Source: Agromyces larvae (GTDB lineage Bacteria > Actinomycetota > Actinomycetes > Actinomycetales > Microbacteriaceae). From it: 64,000 bases of DNA. Every line of letters begins with the position of its first letter. Position 1 is the first letter of the stretch. The position numbers and the translations under genes were made by a program. The notes beneath the pieces are model-generated. The model saw nothing but the letters and a program-made list of their open reading frames with translations. It ran no database searches and had not been told where the DNA came from. The stretch is taken from the NCBI RefSeq assembly GCF_022811705.1, contig NZ_CP094528.1, positions 1,674,001-1,738,000 on the forward strand. The letters run 5' to 3'. This document shows, piece after piece, positions 1 to 6,889 of this stretch.

Positions 1-665
1 CCGACCGCGACGACCAACGCGAGCACGGCGGCGATCGTGCGAGCCCATCGGGCGAACATCGGCGGCGGAGCATCCGTCGGCGGCGGAGCATCCGCGGTGC
101 TCGCTCGCGCCGTCCCGCGCACCGCGTGCCAGACCTCGAGCAGACCGACCACGATGAGCCGCGCGCCGAAGACGACCGCGACGATGATGAGCGTGATGTC
201 GGCCCAGAGCAGGGCGAGCAGGCCGAACACGACGCCGGCCGTGCCGAGCAGGGCCGCCGCCACGCGGGCATCGGCCGTGCGGCTCGCGCGGAACGCCGAG
301 ACCACCGACAGCACGCCGTTCACGATGAGTCCGATGCCCACGACCCACGCCAGCGCGCGGACCGTGAGACCCGGCCATGCGAGCACCCCGACGCCGAGCG
401 CGATCCAGACGACCGCCATGAGGAGGCGCCACCGCGGCGTGCGCTCGCTGCTCTGCTCGGCCCGGTCGCGCTCACCGCCGCCCGCGGCTTCGAGGATGCC
501 GGTGAGGATCAGTCCGGCGCCGATGAGGATCGCGAGCACCCCGAGCGCGGTCGTCGGTCGCACGACGATGACGGCGCCCAGCACGACCGCCGCGAGCCCC
601 ACGACGGCGCGCACCCAGCGCGGCAGGGATCGGAACCACGCGCGGATCCGTCGCCCCACCGCCAT
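1..665 (-). CDS. HdeD/DUF308-type multi-pass membrane protein, partial
   Basis: The reading frame opens with ATG at 665 and stays open to the left edge, so only the first 221 residues are visible. They form repeated pairs of hydrophobic helices (about residues 17-60, 80-125 and 135-170) joined by short basic loops, the pattern of HdeD/DUF308 membrane proteins. A Pro/Ala-rich linker containing two DAPPP motifs follows and a further hydrophobic segment starts at the edge, so an extra C-terminal domain is likely; in related actinobacteria this can be a hydrolase domain, which cannot be seen here. The family's role is unclear (acid stress has been proposed for HdeD). Confidence 0.7.
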   Translation of the reverse strand, partial: MAVGRRIRAWFRSLPRWVRAVVGLAAVVLGAVIVVRPTTALGVLAILIGAGLILTGILEAAGGGERDRAEQSSERTPRWRLLMAVVWIALGVGVLAWPGLTVRALAWVVGIGLIVNGVLSVVSAFRASRTADARVAAALLGTAGVVFGLLALLWADITLIIVAVVFGARLIVVGLLEVWHAVRGTARASTADAPPPTDAPPPMFARWARTIAAVLALVVAV

Positions 666-751
666 GCGCTCCCCCGTCGCCGCCGAACGATCCGATGCTA
701 GTGCGCGCCGCATGCCGGGCGTCGGCGACGGGCGGCACGGCGCGGATCGGC

Positions 752-1429
752 TCAGGTCAGCAGCAGGTCGGCGACGAGGTGCGGCGCCTCCCGCATCGCG
801 TCGTGGCCGGTGGGCAGGTCGTGGACCTGCCAGCCCGGATCCGCTCGGAGCCGGTCGCGGAGTCCGGTGAACGGCGTGCCGTCCGGCCATCCGGTGCAGA
901 AGACGAACTCGCGCCGGGGCACTCGATCGATCGCACCGGTGAGCCGGATCGACTGCACGAGGGACGCCAGCGGGTGGGGCCGGCGGCGGGGGTCGCCGAC
1001 CCGCCCCGCACGAACCGGCGGGCGGACCGCGAAACCCGTGTCGGCCGCGCCGTCGACGAACGACCGCCGGTAGGCCTCCGTCGTCGACGACCAGCACGAG
1101 TCGCCGTGCTGCGGCACGTACGCGTCGAGATAGACCAGGCGTGAGATGCGATCGCCTGCGCGGTCGGCCGCGGCGGAGACCACCATGCCGCCGTAGCTGT
1201 GGCCGACGAGGGTCGCGTCGGCGATCTCGGCGCGGTCGAGCAGGCGCAGCACGTCCTCGGCGTGGGTGTCGAGGTTGGCGTTCGCCACGGTCGCGTCGTC
1301 GTCGCCCGGCCGCAGCCCCGTGAGGGTCAGGCCGTGGACGGCGTGCCCGGCGGCGTGCAGCAGCGAGGTCACGGCATCGAAAGCCCAGGCACCGTGCCAG
1401 GCGCCTGGCACGAGGACGAACGTCGACAT
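752..1429 (-). CDS. Alpha/beta-fold hydrolase (small esterase type)
   Basis: A 225-residue alpha/beta hydrolase. The start at 1429 (MSTFVLVPGAWHG) is preferred over longer frames because an AAGGAG ribosome-binding site lies 6 nt upstream and the first strand plus HG oxyanion motif begins at once. The nucleophile elbow GHSYGG (Ser about residue 78) and the terminal GHD (His about 209) complete a plausible Ser-His-acid triad. The length and the early VLVPGAWHG motif match the plant-methylesterase/EstC-like subgroup, so ester cleavage of a small substrate is likely but the substrate is unknown. It diverges from an AraC-type regulator 78 bp away, which probably controls it. Confidence 0.85.
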   Translation of the reverse strand: MSTFVLVPGAWHGAWAFDAVTSLLHAAGHAVHGLTLTGLRPGDDDATVANANLDTHAEDVLRLLDRAEIADATLVGHSYGGMVVSAAADRAGDRISRLVYLDAYVPQHGDSCWSSTTEAYRRSFVDGAADTGFAVRPPVRAGRVGDPRRRPHPLASLVQSIRLTGAIDRVPRREFVFCTGWPDGTPFTGLRDRLRADPGWQVHDLPTGHDAMREAPHLVADLLLT

Positions 1430-1493
1430 GGGGAACTCCTTCACGAGATCGGATGCTTCAGACCACCATGTGCAGCGGACGGCGTGCCACCGG

Positions 1494-1499
1494 TACACT
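1494..1499 (+). promoter_or_regulatory. Candidate -10 box (TACACT) of the AraC gene
   Basis: TACACT lies 8 nt before the ATG at 1508, which would place transcription start at or next to the start codon (leaderless). No convincing -35 element is seen. Confidence 0.4.
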
Positions 1500-1507
1500 G
1501 CCTCGCG

Positions 1508-2365
1508 ATGCCGCTTCGCCGCCAGTCCTCGGATTCGGCCGCCGTCACGTCCTACGTGTGGGCGACCGGCGGTCGCCACCTCTGGGCCTCGGGCGGTTCC
1601 AGTTCACGGCAATCGCACGATCGCGGCCACCTGGTGTACGCGGCCAGCGGAGTCCTCACCGTGCACGTCGACCGCGGCACCTCCGTCGTTCCGTCCAACC
1701 GGATCGCGTGGACGCCCGCCGGAACCCCGCACCGGCATCGCGCGCACGGCGACACCGACATGCGCATCCTGTTCCTCCCGCCGTCCCTGGCGAGACGGAT
1801 CCCCGACCGACCGGCGGTGTTCCTCGCCACCGATCTCGCACGCGAGGTGTTCCGCGCCCTCACCGGGCCGCGCGACGACGTCGCGACCCCGGCCTACGGG
1901 CCGGCGGCCCGCATCCGGCTGCTGCGCGTGCTGGTCGACGAACTCAGCGAGGCCCACGAACAACCGCTGCACCTGCCGGAACCGCTGGACGATCGGTTGC
2001 GGGCCATCGCGAACGCCCTGTCCGAGCGACCCGACGACGATGCATCCGCGGCCGAACTCGGCCGGATGGCCGGTGCGAGCGCTCGCACCGTCAGCCGGCT
2101 GGTGCGCACCGAACTCGGTATGACCTTCTACGAGTGGCGCACCCAGTTGCGCATCGCCCACGCGCTCGTGCTGCTGGCCGAAGGCCACGACGTCACCGCG
2201 ACCGCCCACGCGTGCGGCTGGTCGAATCCGAGCAGCTTCATCGCGGCGTTCACGAACGTGATCGGCACGACCCCGGGTCGTTACCAGGCCGGCGGGCGCC
2301 GACCCGTCGCACGCGTCGACGAAGCCGCTACCGGGTCGCGCCGACGACCCCGAACACGAGCGTGA
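1508..2365 (+). CDS. AraC-family transcriptional regulator with cupin domain
   Basis: A 285-residue AraC/XylS regulator. Residues about 15-110 form a small cupin-like sensor (conserved GRHLWASG start and a WTPAGTPHRHRA His-rich strand). The C-terminal 100 residues hold the double helix-turn-helix, including LGMTFYEWRTQLRIAHAL and a final PGRY, diagnostic of the family. The start at 1508 is chosen because the cupin begins directly and a TACACT box precedes it; upstream in-frame sequence is non-coding in character. It is divergent from the alpha/beta hydrolase and probably regulates it. The 3' end overlaps the convergent small membrane gene by 38 bp. Confidence 0.9.
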   Translation: MPLRRQSSDSAAVTSYVWATGGRHLWASGGSSSRQSHDRGHLVYAASGVLTVHVDRGTSVVPSNRIAWTPAGTPHRHRAHGDTDMRILFLPPSLARRIPDRPAVFLATDLAREVFRALTGPRDDVATPAYGPAARIRLLRVLVDELSEAHEQPLHLPEPLDDRLRAIANALSERPDDDASAAELGRMAGASARTVSRLVRTELGMTFYEWRTQLRIAHALVLLAEGHDVTATAHACGWSNPSSFIAAFTNVIGTTPGRYQAGGRRPVARVDEAATGSRRRPRTRA

Positions 2366-2582
2366 CGATGCCGACGAGCACGAAGACGACCCCGACCCAG
2401 CCGACGACGCGCGCCGACAGCGTCCAGCGTCTGGTCGTGCCGAGCCCCTTCGACTCCTGCTGCCGCGAGCCCTGAGCGAGCTCGCCGCGCTTGACGATGA
2501 GGAAGCCGCCCCAGCCCACGGCGAGCACGCTCCAGATGAGTGCGAAGATCAGTCCGGCATCCACCGCACCATCATGGGCCAC
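2328..2582 (-). CDS. Small two-helix membrane protein
   Basis: An 84-residue protein with two hydrophobic helices (about residues 10-30 and 58-80) separated by a basic, Gln-rich loop, so a small inner-membrane protein with a short cytoplasmic loop is likely. No family is recognised. It converges on and slightly overlaps the AraC gene. Start choice is uncertain because no clear ribosome-binding site is visible. Confidence 0.55.
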   Translation of the reverse strand: MAHDGAVDAGLIFALIWSVLAVGWGGFLIVKRGELAQGSRQQESKGLGTTRRWTLSARVVGWVGVVFVLVGIVTLVFGVVGATR

Positions 2583-2701
2583 GCAGGTCCAACCCGCCCA
2601 ATCGCGACCGGCCCGATCGCGACCGCGCTCTGGCGGATCGCACCGGTCTCCTCGTCGGCCGAGCGCTTGTCGGCGAGACGACGCTGCGGCACGATCGCAT
2701 C

Positions 2702-3136
2702 ATGCAGATCCGACGCACGGTGCCCGAGGACGCCGCACTGATCGCCCCGCTCCTCGGCCAACTCGGCTACCCCACCGCTCCCGCCGCCCTGGCCGCGAGG
2801 CTGGAGCGGGCCGCGGACGACGACGACGACCCGTCGTGGATCGCGGTCGACGACGCGACGCACGCTGCGGTCGGCTTCGCGGCCGCCCACTGCTTCGCAC
2901 CCTTCGAACTGGACGGGCCGGTGAGCGAGTTGACGGCACTCGTCGTCGACGACGGCGCGCGTCGCGCCGGGATCGGGCGCGCCCTGGTGGCGACGTTCGA
3001 GGCGTGGGCCGAAGCCCGCGGCTGCGTGCGGATGAGCGTCGCCACGTCGTTCCGCCGCACCGATGCCCACCGGTTCTACGAACGGCTCGGCTACGTGCAG
3101 CTGGCCCGGAAGTACGAGAAGAACCTCGTCGGCTGA
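2702..3136 (+). CDS. GNAT-family N-acetyltransferase
   Basis: A 144-residue GNAT acetyltransferase. It begins with the typical MQIRRTVPEDA strand-helix; the acetyl-CoA loop VDDGARRAGIGRALV (about residues 79-93, the R-x-x-G-x-G/A signature) and the closing HRFYERLGY motif are clear. The start at 2702 gives the usual family length; the longer frame adds a non-homologous Arg/Pro-rich leader. The acceptor substrate cannot be told from sequence. The gene stands alone between convergent and opposite-strand regulators. Confidence 0.88.
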   Translation: MQIRRTVPEDAALIAPLLGQLGYPTAPAALAARLERAADDDDDPSWIAVDDATHAAVGFAAAHCFAPFELDGPVSELTALVVDDGARRAGIGRALVATFEAWAEARGCVRMSVATSFRRTDAHRFYERLGYVQLARKYEKNLVG

Positions 3137-3167
3137 CGACGCCGCCCGAGCCCGGGCCGAACGGCTC

Positions 3168-4034
3168 TCAGACGCGCTCGATCGGGAACCACAACTCGCA
3201 CGTCGCCGTGCTGAAGTCCTCTGCGCGACCGAGGACCGCCACGATCGACGGGCCGGGCCGCAGCCTCCACGGGTTCGACGGGAACCACTCGGCAGCCGAC
3301 GCGGCGTACGCGGCCTGAAGCGCGGCCGGATGCGGACCCGACGTGCGGAAGACGACCCATGCGCCGGCGAGCACATCGATGACGTCGAGACCGGCGGGGA
3401 CGACAGCACCCGCGTCGACCGAGACCCCGTGCAGGTAGGTCAGTTCGCTGCCCTCGCGGTAGTCGGGGTCGACGTCGGCGCTGACCTGCAGCAGCCCGCG
3501 CGGGTCTGCACTGCTGAGCGCTTTGAGCCGCTCATGCTCCTCGGGCGGCAGCGACGAGATGTGCTGCTGAATGGCCGGGTTGACCCCGTGGTGGATCAGC
3601 GGCACGCGGGCGGCGTAGCCGACGAGGCGGAAAGCGGGTCGTTCGATGATTCGGGCGTCCATGGCGGAGCTCCCTTCGACGGTCAGGCGGAACCTGATGG
3701 TGGGCTGGGCTCGAAGAGGGCCGCCATCGCGGCGAACCTCGCCGTGGCTCACGCCGTGCACGGATCGGAACGCACGCCCGAAGGCCTCGACGGACCCGTA
3801 TCCGAAGCGGACGGCGATCGTCAGCAGATCCTCGCCGCCGATCACCTCGGATGCCGCGACGGTCATCCGCCGGCGACGCACGTACTCCGACACGGGCATT
3901 CCCGCCAACGCCGAGAACATCCGGCGCGCGTGATACCCCGTCGTTCCCATCGAAGCGGCGAGCGACTCGATGTCGATCTCGTCGCCGAGGCGGCGCTCGA
4001 TCTCGTCGACCAGACGGTTGAGGATCTCGATCAT
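3168..4034 (-). CDS. AraC-family regulator with GyrI-like effector-binding domain
   Basis: A 288-residue regulator. Residues 1-105 are an AraC double HTH (MIEILNRLVDEIE start, MGTTGYHARRMFSALAG, ending FGRAFRSVHGVSHGE), and residues about 130-288 are a GyrI/Rob-like effector domain starting DARIIERPAFRLVGYAARV and ending in CELWFPIE. This Rob-type arrangement usually binds hydrophobic effectors or drugs. The start at 4034 has a GAAGGGA sequence upstream; the longer frame reads into the decayed RhuM region. The target genes are unknown. Confidence 0.88.
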   Translation of the reverse strand: MIEILNRLVDEIERRLGDEIDIESLAASMGTTGYHARRMFSALAGMPVSEYVRRRRMTVAASEVIGGEDLLTIAVRFGYGSVEAFGRAFRSVHGVSHGEVRRDGGPLRAQPTIRFRLTVEGSSAMDARIIERPAFRLVGYAARVPLIHHGVNPAIQQHISSLPPEEHERLKALSSADPRGLLQVSADVDPDYREGSELTYLHGVSVDAGAVVPAGLDVIDVLAGAWVVFRTSGPHPAALQAAYAASAAEWFPSNPWRLRPGPSIVAVLGRAEDFSTATCELWFPIERV

Positions 4035-4155
4035 GGCGATTCCCTTCGCGATCCACTCTCGCCCCGCCTCGGGACGGCGCGCCCGATCATCGCGGTCCGA
4101 TTCTGTCTGGTGATGCGCCGGGCGACGTTCTGCGCGATCGTCGCCCGCGGCGCGC

Positions 4156-4470
4156 TCATGCTGCTGCGGCAGCCGGCCGACGGCCGCGTCGAGCCCCGTG
4201 GTGCGTGAGCAACGCGAACTCGACCCGGTAGCCGACGGAGCGCACCATATCGAGGCGGTGATGCTCGGTTCGGTACGACGTTCCATCAGCGGCAGTTGCT
4301 GCAGATTCTGCGACAACTGGAATCCCGTCCAACTCTTCGCGACGAGCGTTCGCGATGTGTTTGCCGATCGTCTTCACATCGCGGCCGAACAGCACCGCGA
4401 TCTGGCTTCTCGTCAGCCATACCGACTCCCCGTCGGTGCGAACCGCGAGTTCGAACTCGCCGGTCGCGAT
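4156..4470 (-). pseudogene. Truncated RhuM-domain gene (decayed copy)
   Basis: An open frame here encodes a RhuM-like N-terminal domain closely matching the intact gene at 4623-5570: both share ATGEFELAVRTDGESVWLT, a GRD..TI.KHI/RHL HTH-like stretch, a DG.(S/T)Y motif and SVGYRV. After SVGYRV the homology stops at about 4210 and an unrelated Ala/Arg-rich tail follows, so the rest of RhuM and the whole Fic domain are missing. The first ~56 bp (4412-4467) match 5479-5534 with only two differences, while the remainder is far more diverged. Upstream the frame runs into a remnant of ychF. I read this as the decayed distal half of a tandem duplication. Confidence 0.75.
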
Positions 4471-4507
4471 GAGACATCCGCCGCCGAAGCCCAGCCCGAC
4501 GCTCAGC

Positions 4508-4557
4508 TCAGACGTTGAATCTGAACTCCACCGCGTTCCCGCGCTCAGAGACATGAC
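4508..4557 (-). pseudogene. Degenerate copy of the ychF 3' end
   Basis: On the minus strand this stretch contains GTGGAGTTC-GATTCAACGTCTGA, matching the last codons and stop of ychF (VEFRFNV then TGA, 5802-5829) with a few substitutions and a net 5-nt insertion further in. The neighbouring 4471-4500 also resembles 5751-5780, the sequence between ychF and rhuM, starting with GAGACATCCG. Roughly 215 bp of the intergenic region are missing relative to the intact copy. Confidence 0.7.
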
Positions 4558-4622
4558 GAACGATTGTCGGCACTGGGATACGCTCGGCGGAACTCGTCGT
4601 ATCTGCGACGTCGTCGCCGCAG

Positions 4623-5570
4623 TCAGGGCGCCTCCCCGGCGAGCATGCTCACGAGCAGCCCGACAATGAGTTCCTTCTCTTTCGGATCGCTCATCGCGAC
4701 CATGAGTGTGATCGCGGCAAGCGCGTTGTTCGAGATGAGGGGAACGCCGTGCGCGTCGTCGAGCGCACCATTGCGAGCGAGGAAGTGCACGAACAGCGCG
4801 GCGGCGCTGCGCTTATTGCCGTCGGAGAGCGGGTGGTCTTTCACGACGAGATAGAGCAGGTTCGCCGCCTTCTCTTGCACCGTCGAGTACAGTTCGACCC
4901 CGCCGAACCCCTGGTAGATCGTCTCGACGACACCGCGGAGGGCATCACCACGCTCGCCGCCGAACAGCGTGTCGTCTGGGAACTCGGCCCCGACTTCGTC
5001 GATGACCGCGCGCGCCTCGCCGTACGTGAGGGTCCAGAAGGGCTCAATGCCGGCCGCCGGGAGGATCTCGCCCTCGTCGTACGCGCGGAGCGCGCGCAGG
5101 CTCGGCAGGTAGCGGGCCACTACTTCGGCGACGCCCGCCACGAGTTCATCGGTCGACCGCGAGAGCACCCGCACGAGCGAGCCGAGTTGCTCGAGCCGAC
5201 GTTCATTGAGGGCGACACCTTCGAGGAGATACCGGCGAAGCACCTGCGTGGCCCAACGGCGGAACCGCACTCCCTCGGGAGACTTCACTCGATATCCCAC
5301 CGAGATGACGACATCGAGGTCGTAGTGCGCGACGCGATAGGTCTTGCCGTCCGTGGCAGTTGTTGCAAAATCTGCAACAACTGCCTCGCGTTCGAGTTCT
5401 CCTTCAGAGAAGACGTTTCGAAGGTGCCGTGAGATCGTCGACTTATCCCGGCCGAAAAGTTGTACGAGTTGCTCGGCAGTCAGCCACACCGACTCCCCGT
5501 CGGTACGAACCGCGAGTTCGAACTCGCCGGTCGCCGATCGGTACAGCTCAACGCTCTCGACGTCGGGCAC
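4623..5570 (-). CDS. RhuM-Fic/Doc fusion protein
   Basis: A 315-residue protein with an N-terminal RhuM domain (about 1-115; GESVWLTAEQL, FGRDKSTISRHLRNVF, DGKTYRVAHYDLDVVISVGYRV), a linker helix region, and a C-terminal Fic/Doc domain. The Fic motif at residues 246-254 is HPLSDGNKR: the usual Phe is Leu and the glycine of the GNG form is Lys, closer to Doc (which phosphorylates EF-Tu) than to AMP-transferring Fic enzymes. No (S/T)xxxE(G/N) inhibitory helix and no neighbouring antitoxin are seen, so toxin activity is only inferred; the RhuM half may supply DNA binding. It lies downstream of ychF on the same strand, with base use slightly less GC-rich than its neighbours. Confidence 0.88.
   Translation of the reverse strand: MPDVESVELYRSATGEFELAVRTDGESVWLTAEQLVQLFGRDKSTISRHLRNVFSEGELEREAVVADFATTATDGKTYRVAHYDLDVVISVGYRVKSPEGVRFRRWATQVLRRYLLEGVALNERRLEQLGSLVRVLSRSTDELVAGVAEVVARYLPSLRALRAYDEGEILPAAGIEPFWTLTYGEARAVIDEVGAEFPDDTLFGGERGDALRGVVETIYQGFGGVELYSTVQEKAANLLYLVVKDHPLSDGNKRSAAALFVHFLARNGALDDAHGVPLISNNALAAITLMVAMSDPKEKELIVGLLVSMLAGEAP
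5355..5385. repeat. Perfect 13-bp inverted repeat inside the rhuM-fic coding region
   Basis: GGCAGTTGTTGCA (5355-5367) and TGCAACAACTGCC (5373-5385) are exact inverted copies around the 5-nt centre AAATC. They encode the DFATTAT part of the RhuM domain. The equivalent place in the truncated copy (4291-4320) keeps only a degenerate version. Confidence 0.85.
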
Positions 5571-5655
5571 GTGCTGCCTCTCTGCGGACCCGCCCGGACG
5601 GCAGGTCGCCTGCGGTCAAGATAGCGTGCACGACCGACACCGATCTGCACCGCCG

Positions 5656-5735
5656 CGAAATGTCGGATGCTTCACCGGACACGCCGCACAGACGTGCGCC
5701 CCTGCGGCGCGCCGCCCGAAGCATCCGACATTTCG
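5656..5735. terminator. Long hairpin between ychF and rhuM-fic
   Basis: Perfect 18-bp arms (5656-5673 and 5718-5735, cores GTCGGATGC/GCATCCGAC) enclose inner complementary arms CGCCGCA/TGCGGCG. Placed just after the ychF stop, it could end ychF transcription; there is no U-tract, as is common in actinobacteria. It could equally be a mobile palindromic element. Confidence 0.6.
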
Positions 5736-5801
5736 TGCGGCATCGGCGGCGAGACATCCGCTCGCCGACACTCAGCCCAAGTGAACCCAGGTCAGCTCAA
5801 C

Positions 5802-6875
5802 TCAGACGTTGAACCGGAACTCCACCACGTCGCCGTCCTGCATGACGTAGTCCTTGCCCTCCATGCGGGCCTTGCCCTTGGCGCGGGCCTCCGCGACGGA
5901 GCCGGTCGCGACGAGGTCGTCGAACGAGATGACCTCGGCTTTGATGAAGCCCCGCTCGAAGTCGGTGTGGATGACGCCGGCGGCCTGCGGCGCCTTCCAG
6001 CCCTTGCGGATCGTCCACGCGCGCGATTCCTTCGGCCCGGCCGTCAGATACGTCTGCAGTCCGAGCGTGTCGAAGCCGACGCGCGCGAGCTGGTCGAGGC
6101 CCGACTCGTCCTGCCCGGTCGAGGCGAGCAGCTCCGCCGCGTCCTCGGGGTCGAGGTCGATGAGCTCCGACTCGATCTTGGCGTCGAGGAAGACGGCCTC
6201 GGCGGGCGCGACGAGCGCGGCGAGTTCGGCCTTCTTCGAGGCATCCGTCAGCACCTGCTCGTCGACGTTGAAGACGTAGATGAAGGGCTTCGCGGTGAGC
6301 AGGCCGAGCTCTTTGATGGGGTCGAGATCGACGGATGCCGCGGACAACGGCGTCCCGGCCTGCAGCAGGTCGCGCGCGGCGACGGCTGCCTCGAGCACGG
6401 ACGGGTCGAGCTTGCGACCCTTGACCTCTTTCTCGTAGCGCGTGATCGCGCGTTCGAGGGTCTCGAGGTCGGCGAGGATGAGCTCGGTGTTGATCGTCTC
6501 CATGTCGGCCTTGGGGTCGACGGCGCCGTCGACGTGCACCACGTCGGAGTCGCTGAACCCGCGCACGACCTGCGCGATCGCATCGGCCTCGCGGATGTTC
6601 GCGAGGAACTTGTTGCCGAGCCCCTCGCCCTCGCTCGCCCCGCGCACGATGCCGGCGATGTCGACGAACGACACGGTCGCGGGCAGGATGCGCTCGCTGC
6701 CGAAGATGCCGGCGAGGGTCGCGAGCCGCGGGTCGGGCAGGTTCACCACGCCGATGTTCGGCTCGATCGTCGCGAACGGGTAGTTGGCCGCGAGCACCTG
6801 GTTCTTGGTGAGCGCGTTGAACAGGGTCGACTTGCCGACGTTCGGGAGTCCGACGATTCCGATGGTGAGTGCCAC
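5802..6875 (-). CDS. ychF: Redox-regulated ATPase / GTP-binding protein YchF
   Basis: A 357-residue Obg-superfamily P-loop protein of normal YchF length. It has GLPNVGKST at residues 6-14, DIAGIVRGASEGEGLGN (switch region), the atypical nucleotide-specificity motif NVDE near residue 200 (the NxxE that makes YchF prefer ATP), and the C-terminal TGS domain ending VEFRFNV. The start is GTG at 6875 (MALTIGIVGLPN), preceded 8 nt upstream by TAGACT, so it may be leaderless. YchF associates with ribosomes and is linked to translation and oxidative stress control. It shares a strand with the rhuM-fic gene but is separated from it by a strong hairpin. Confidence 0.97.
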   Translation of the reverse strand: MALTIGIVGLPNVGKSTLFNALTKNQVLAANYPFATIEPNIGVVNLPDPRLATLAGIFGSERILPATVSFVDIAGIVRGASEGEGLGNKFLANIREADAIAQVVRGFSDSDVVHVDGAVDPKADMETINTELILADLETLERAITRYEKEVKGRKLDPSVLEAAVAARDLLQAGTPLSAASVDLDPIKELGLLTAKPFIYVFNVDEQVLTDASKKAELAALVAPAEAVFLDAKIESELIDLDPEDAAELLASTGQDESGLDQLARVGFDTLGLQTYLTAGPKESRAWTIRKGWKAPQAAGVIHTDFERGFIKAEVISFDDLVATGSVAEARAKGKARMEGKDYVMQDGDVVEFRFNV

Positions 6876-6883
6876 GGGCGACC

Positions 6884-6889
6884 AGTCTA
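6884..6889 (-). promoter_or_regulatory. Candidate -10 box (TAGACT) of ychF
   Basis: On the minus strand TAGACT is followed by 8 nt and then the GTG start of ychF, the spacing of a leaderless actinobacterial promoter. Confidence 0.5.

Noticed and set aside
4623..5570. Complete toxin-antitoxin pair
   Set aside because: No small antitoxin gene or inhibitory motif could be found beside or inside the Fic domain.
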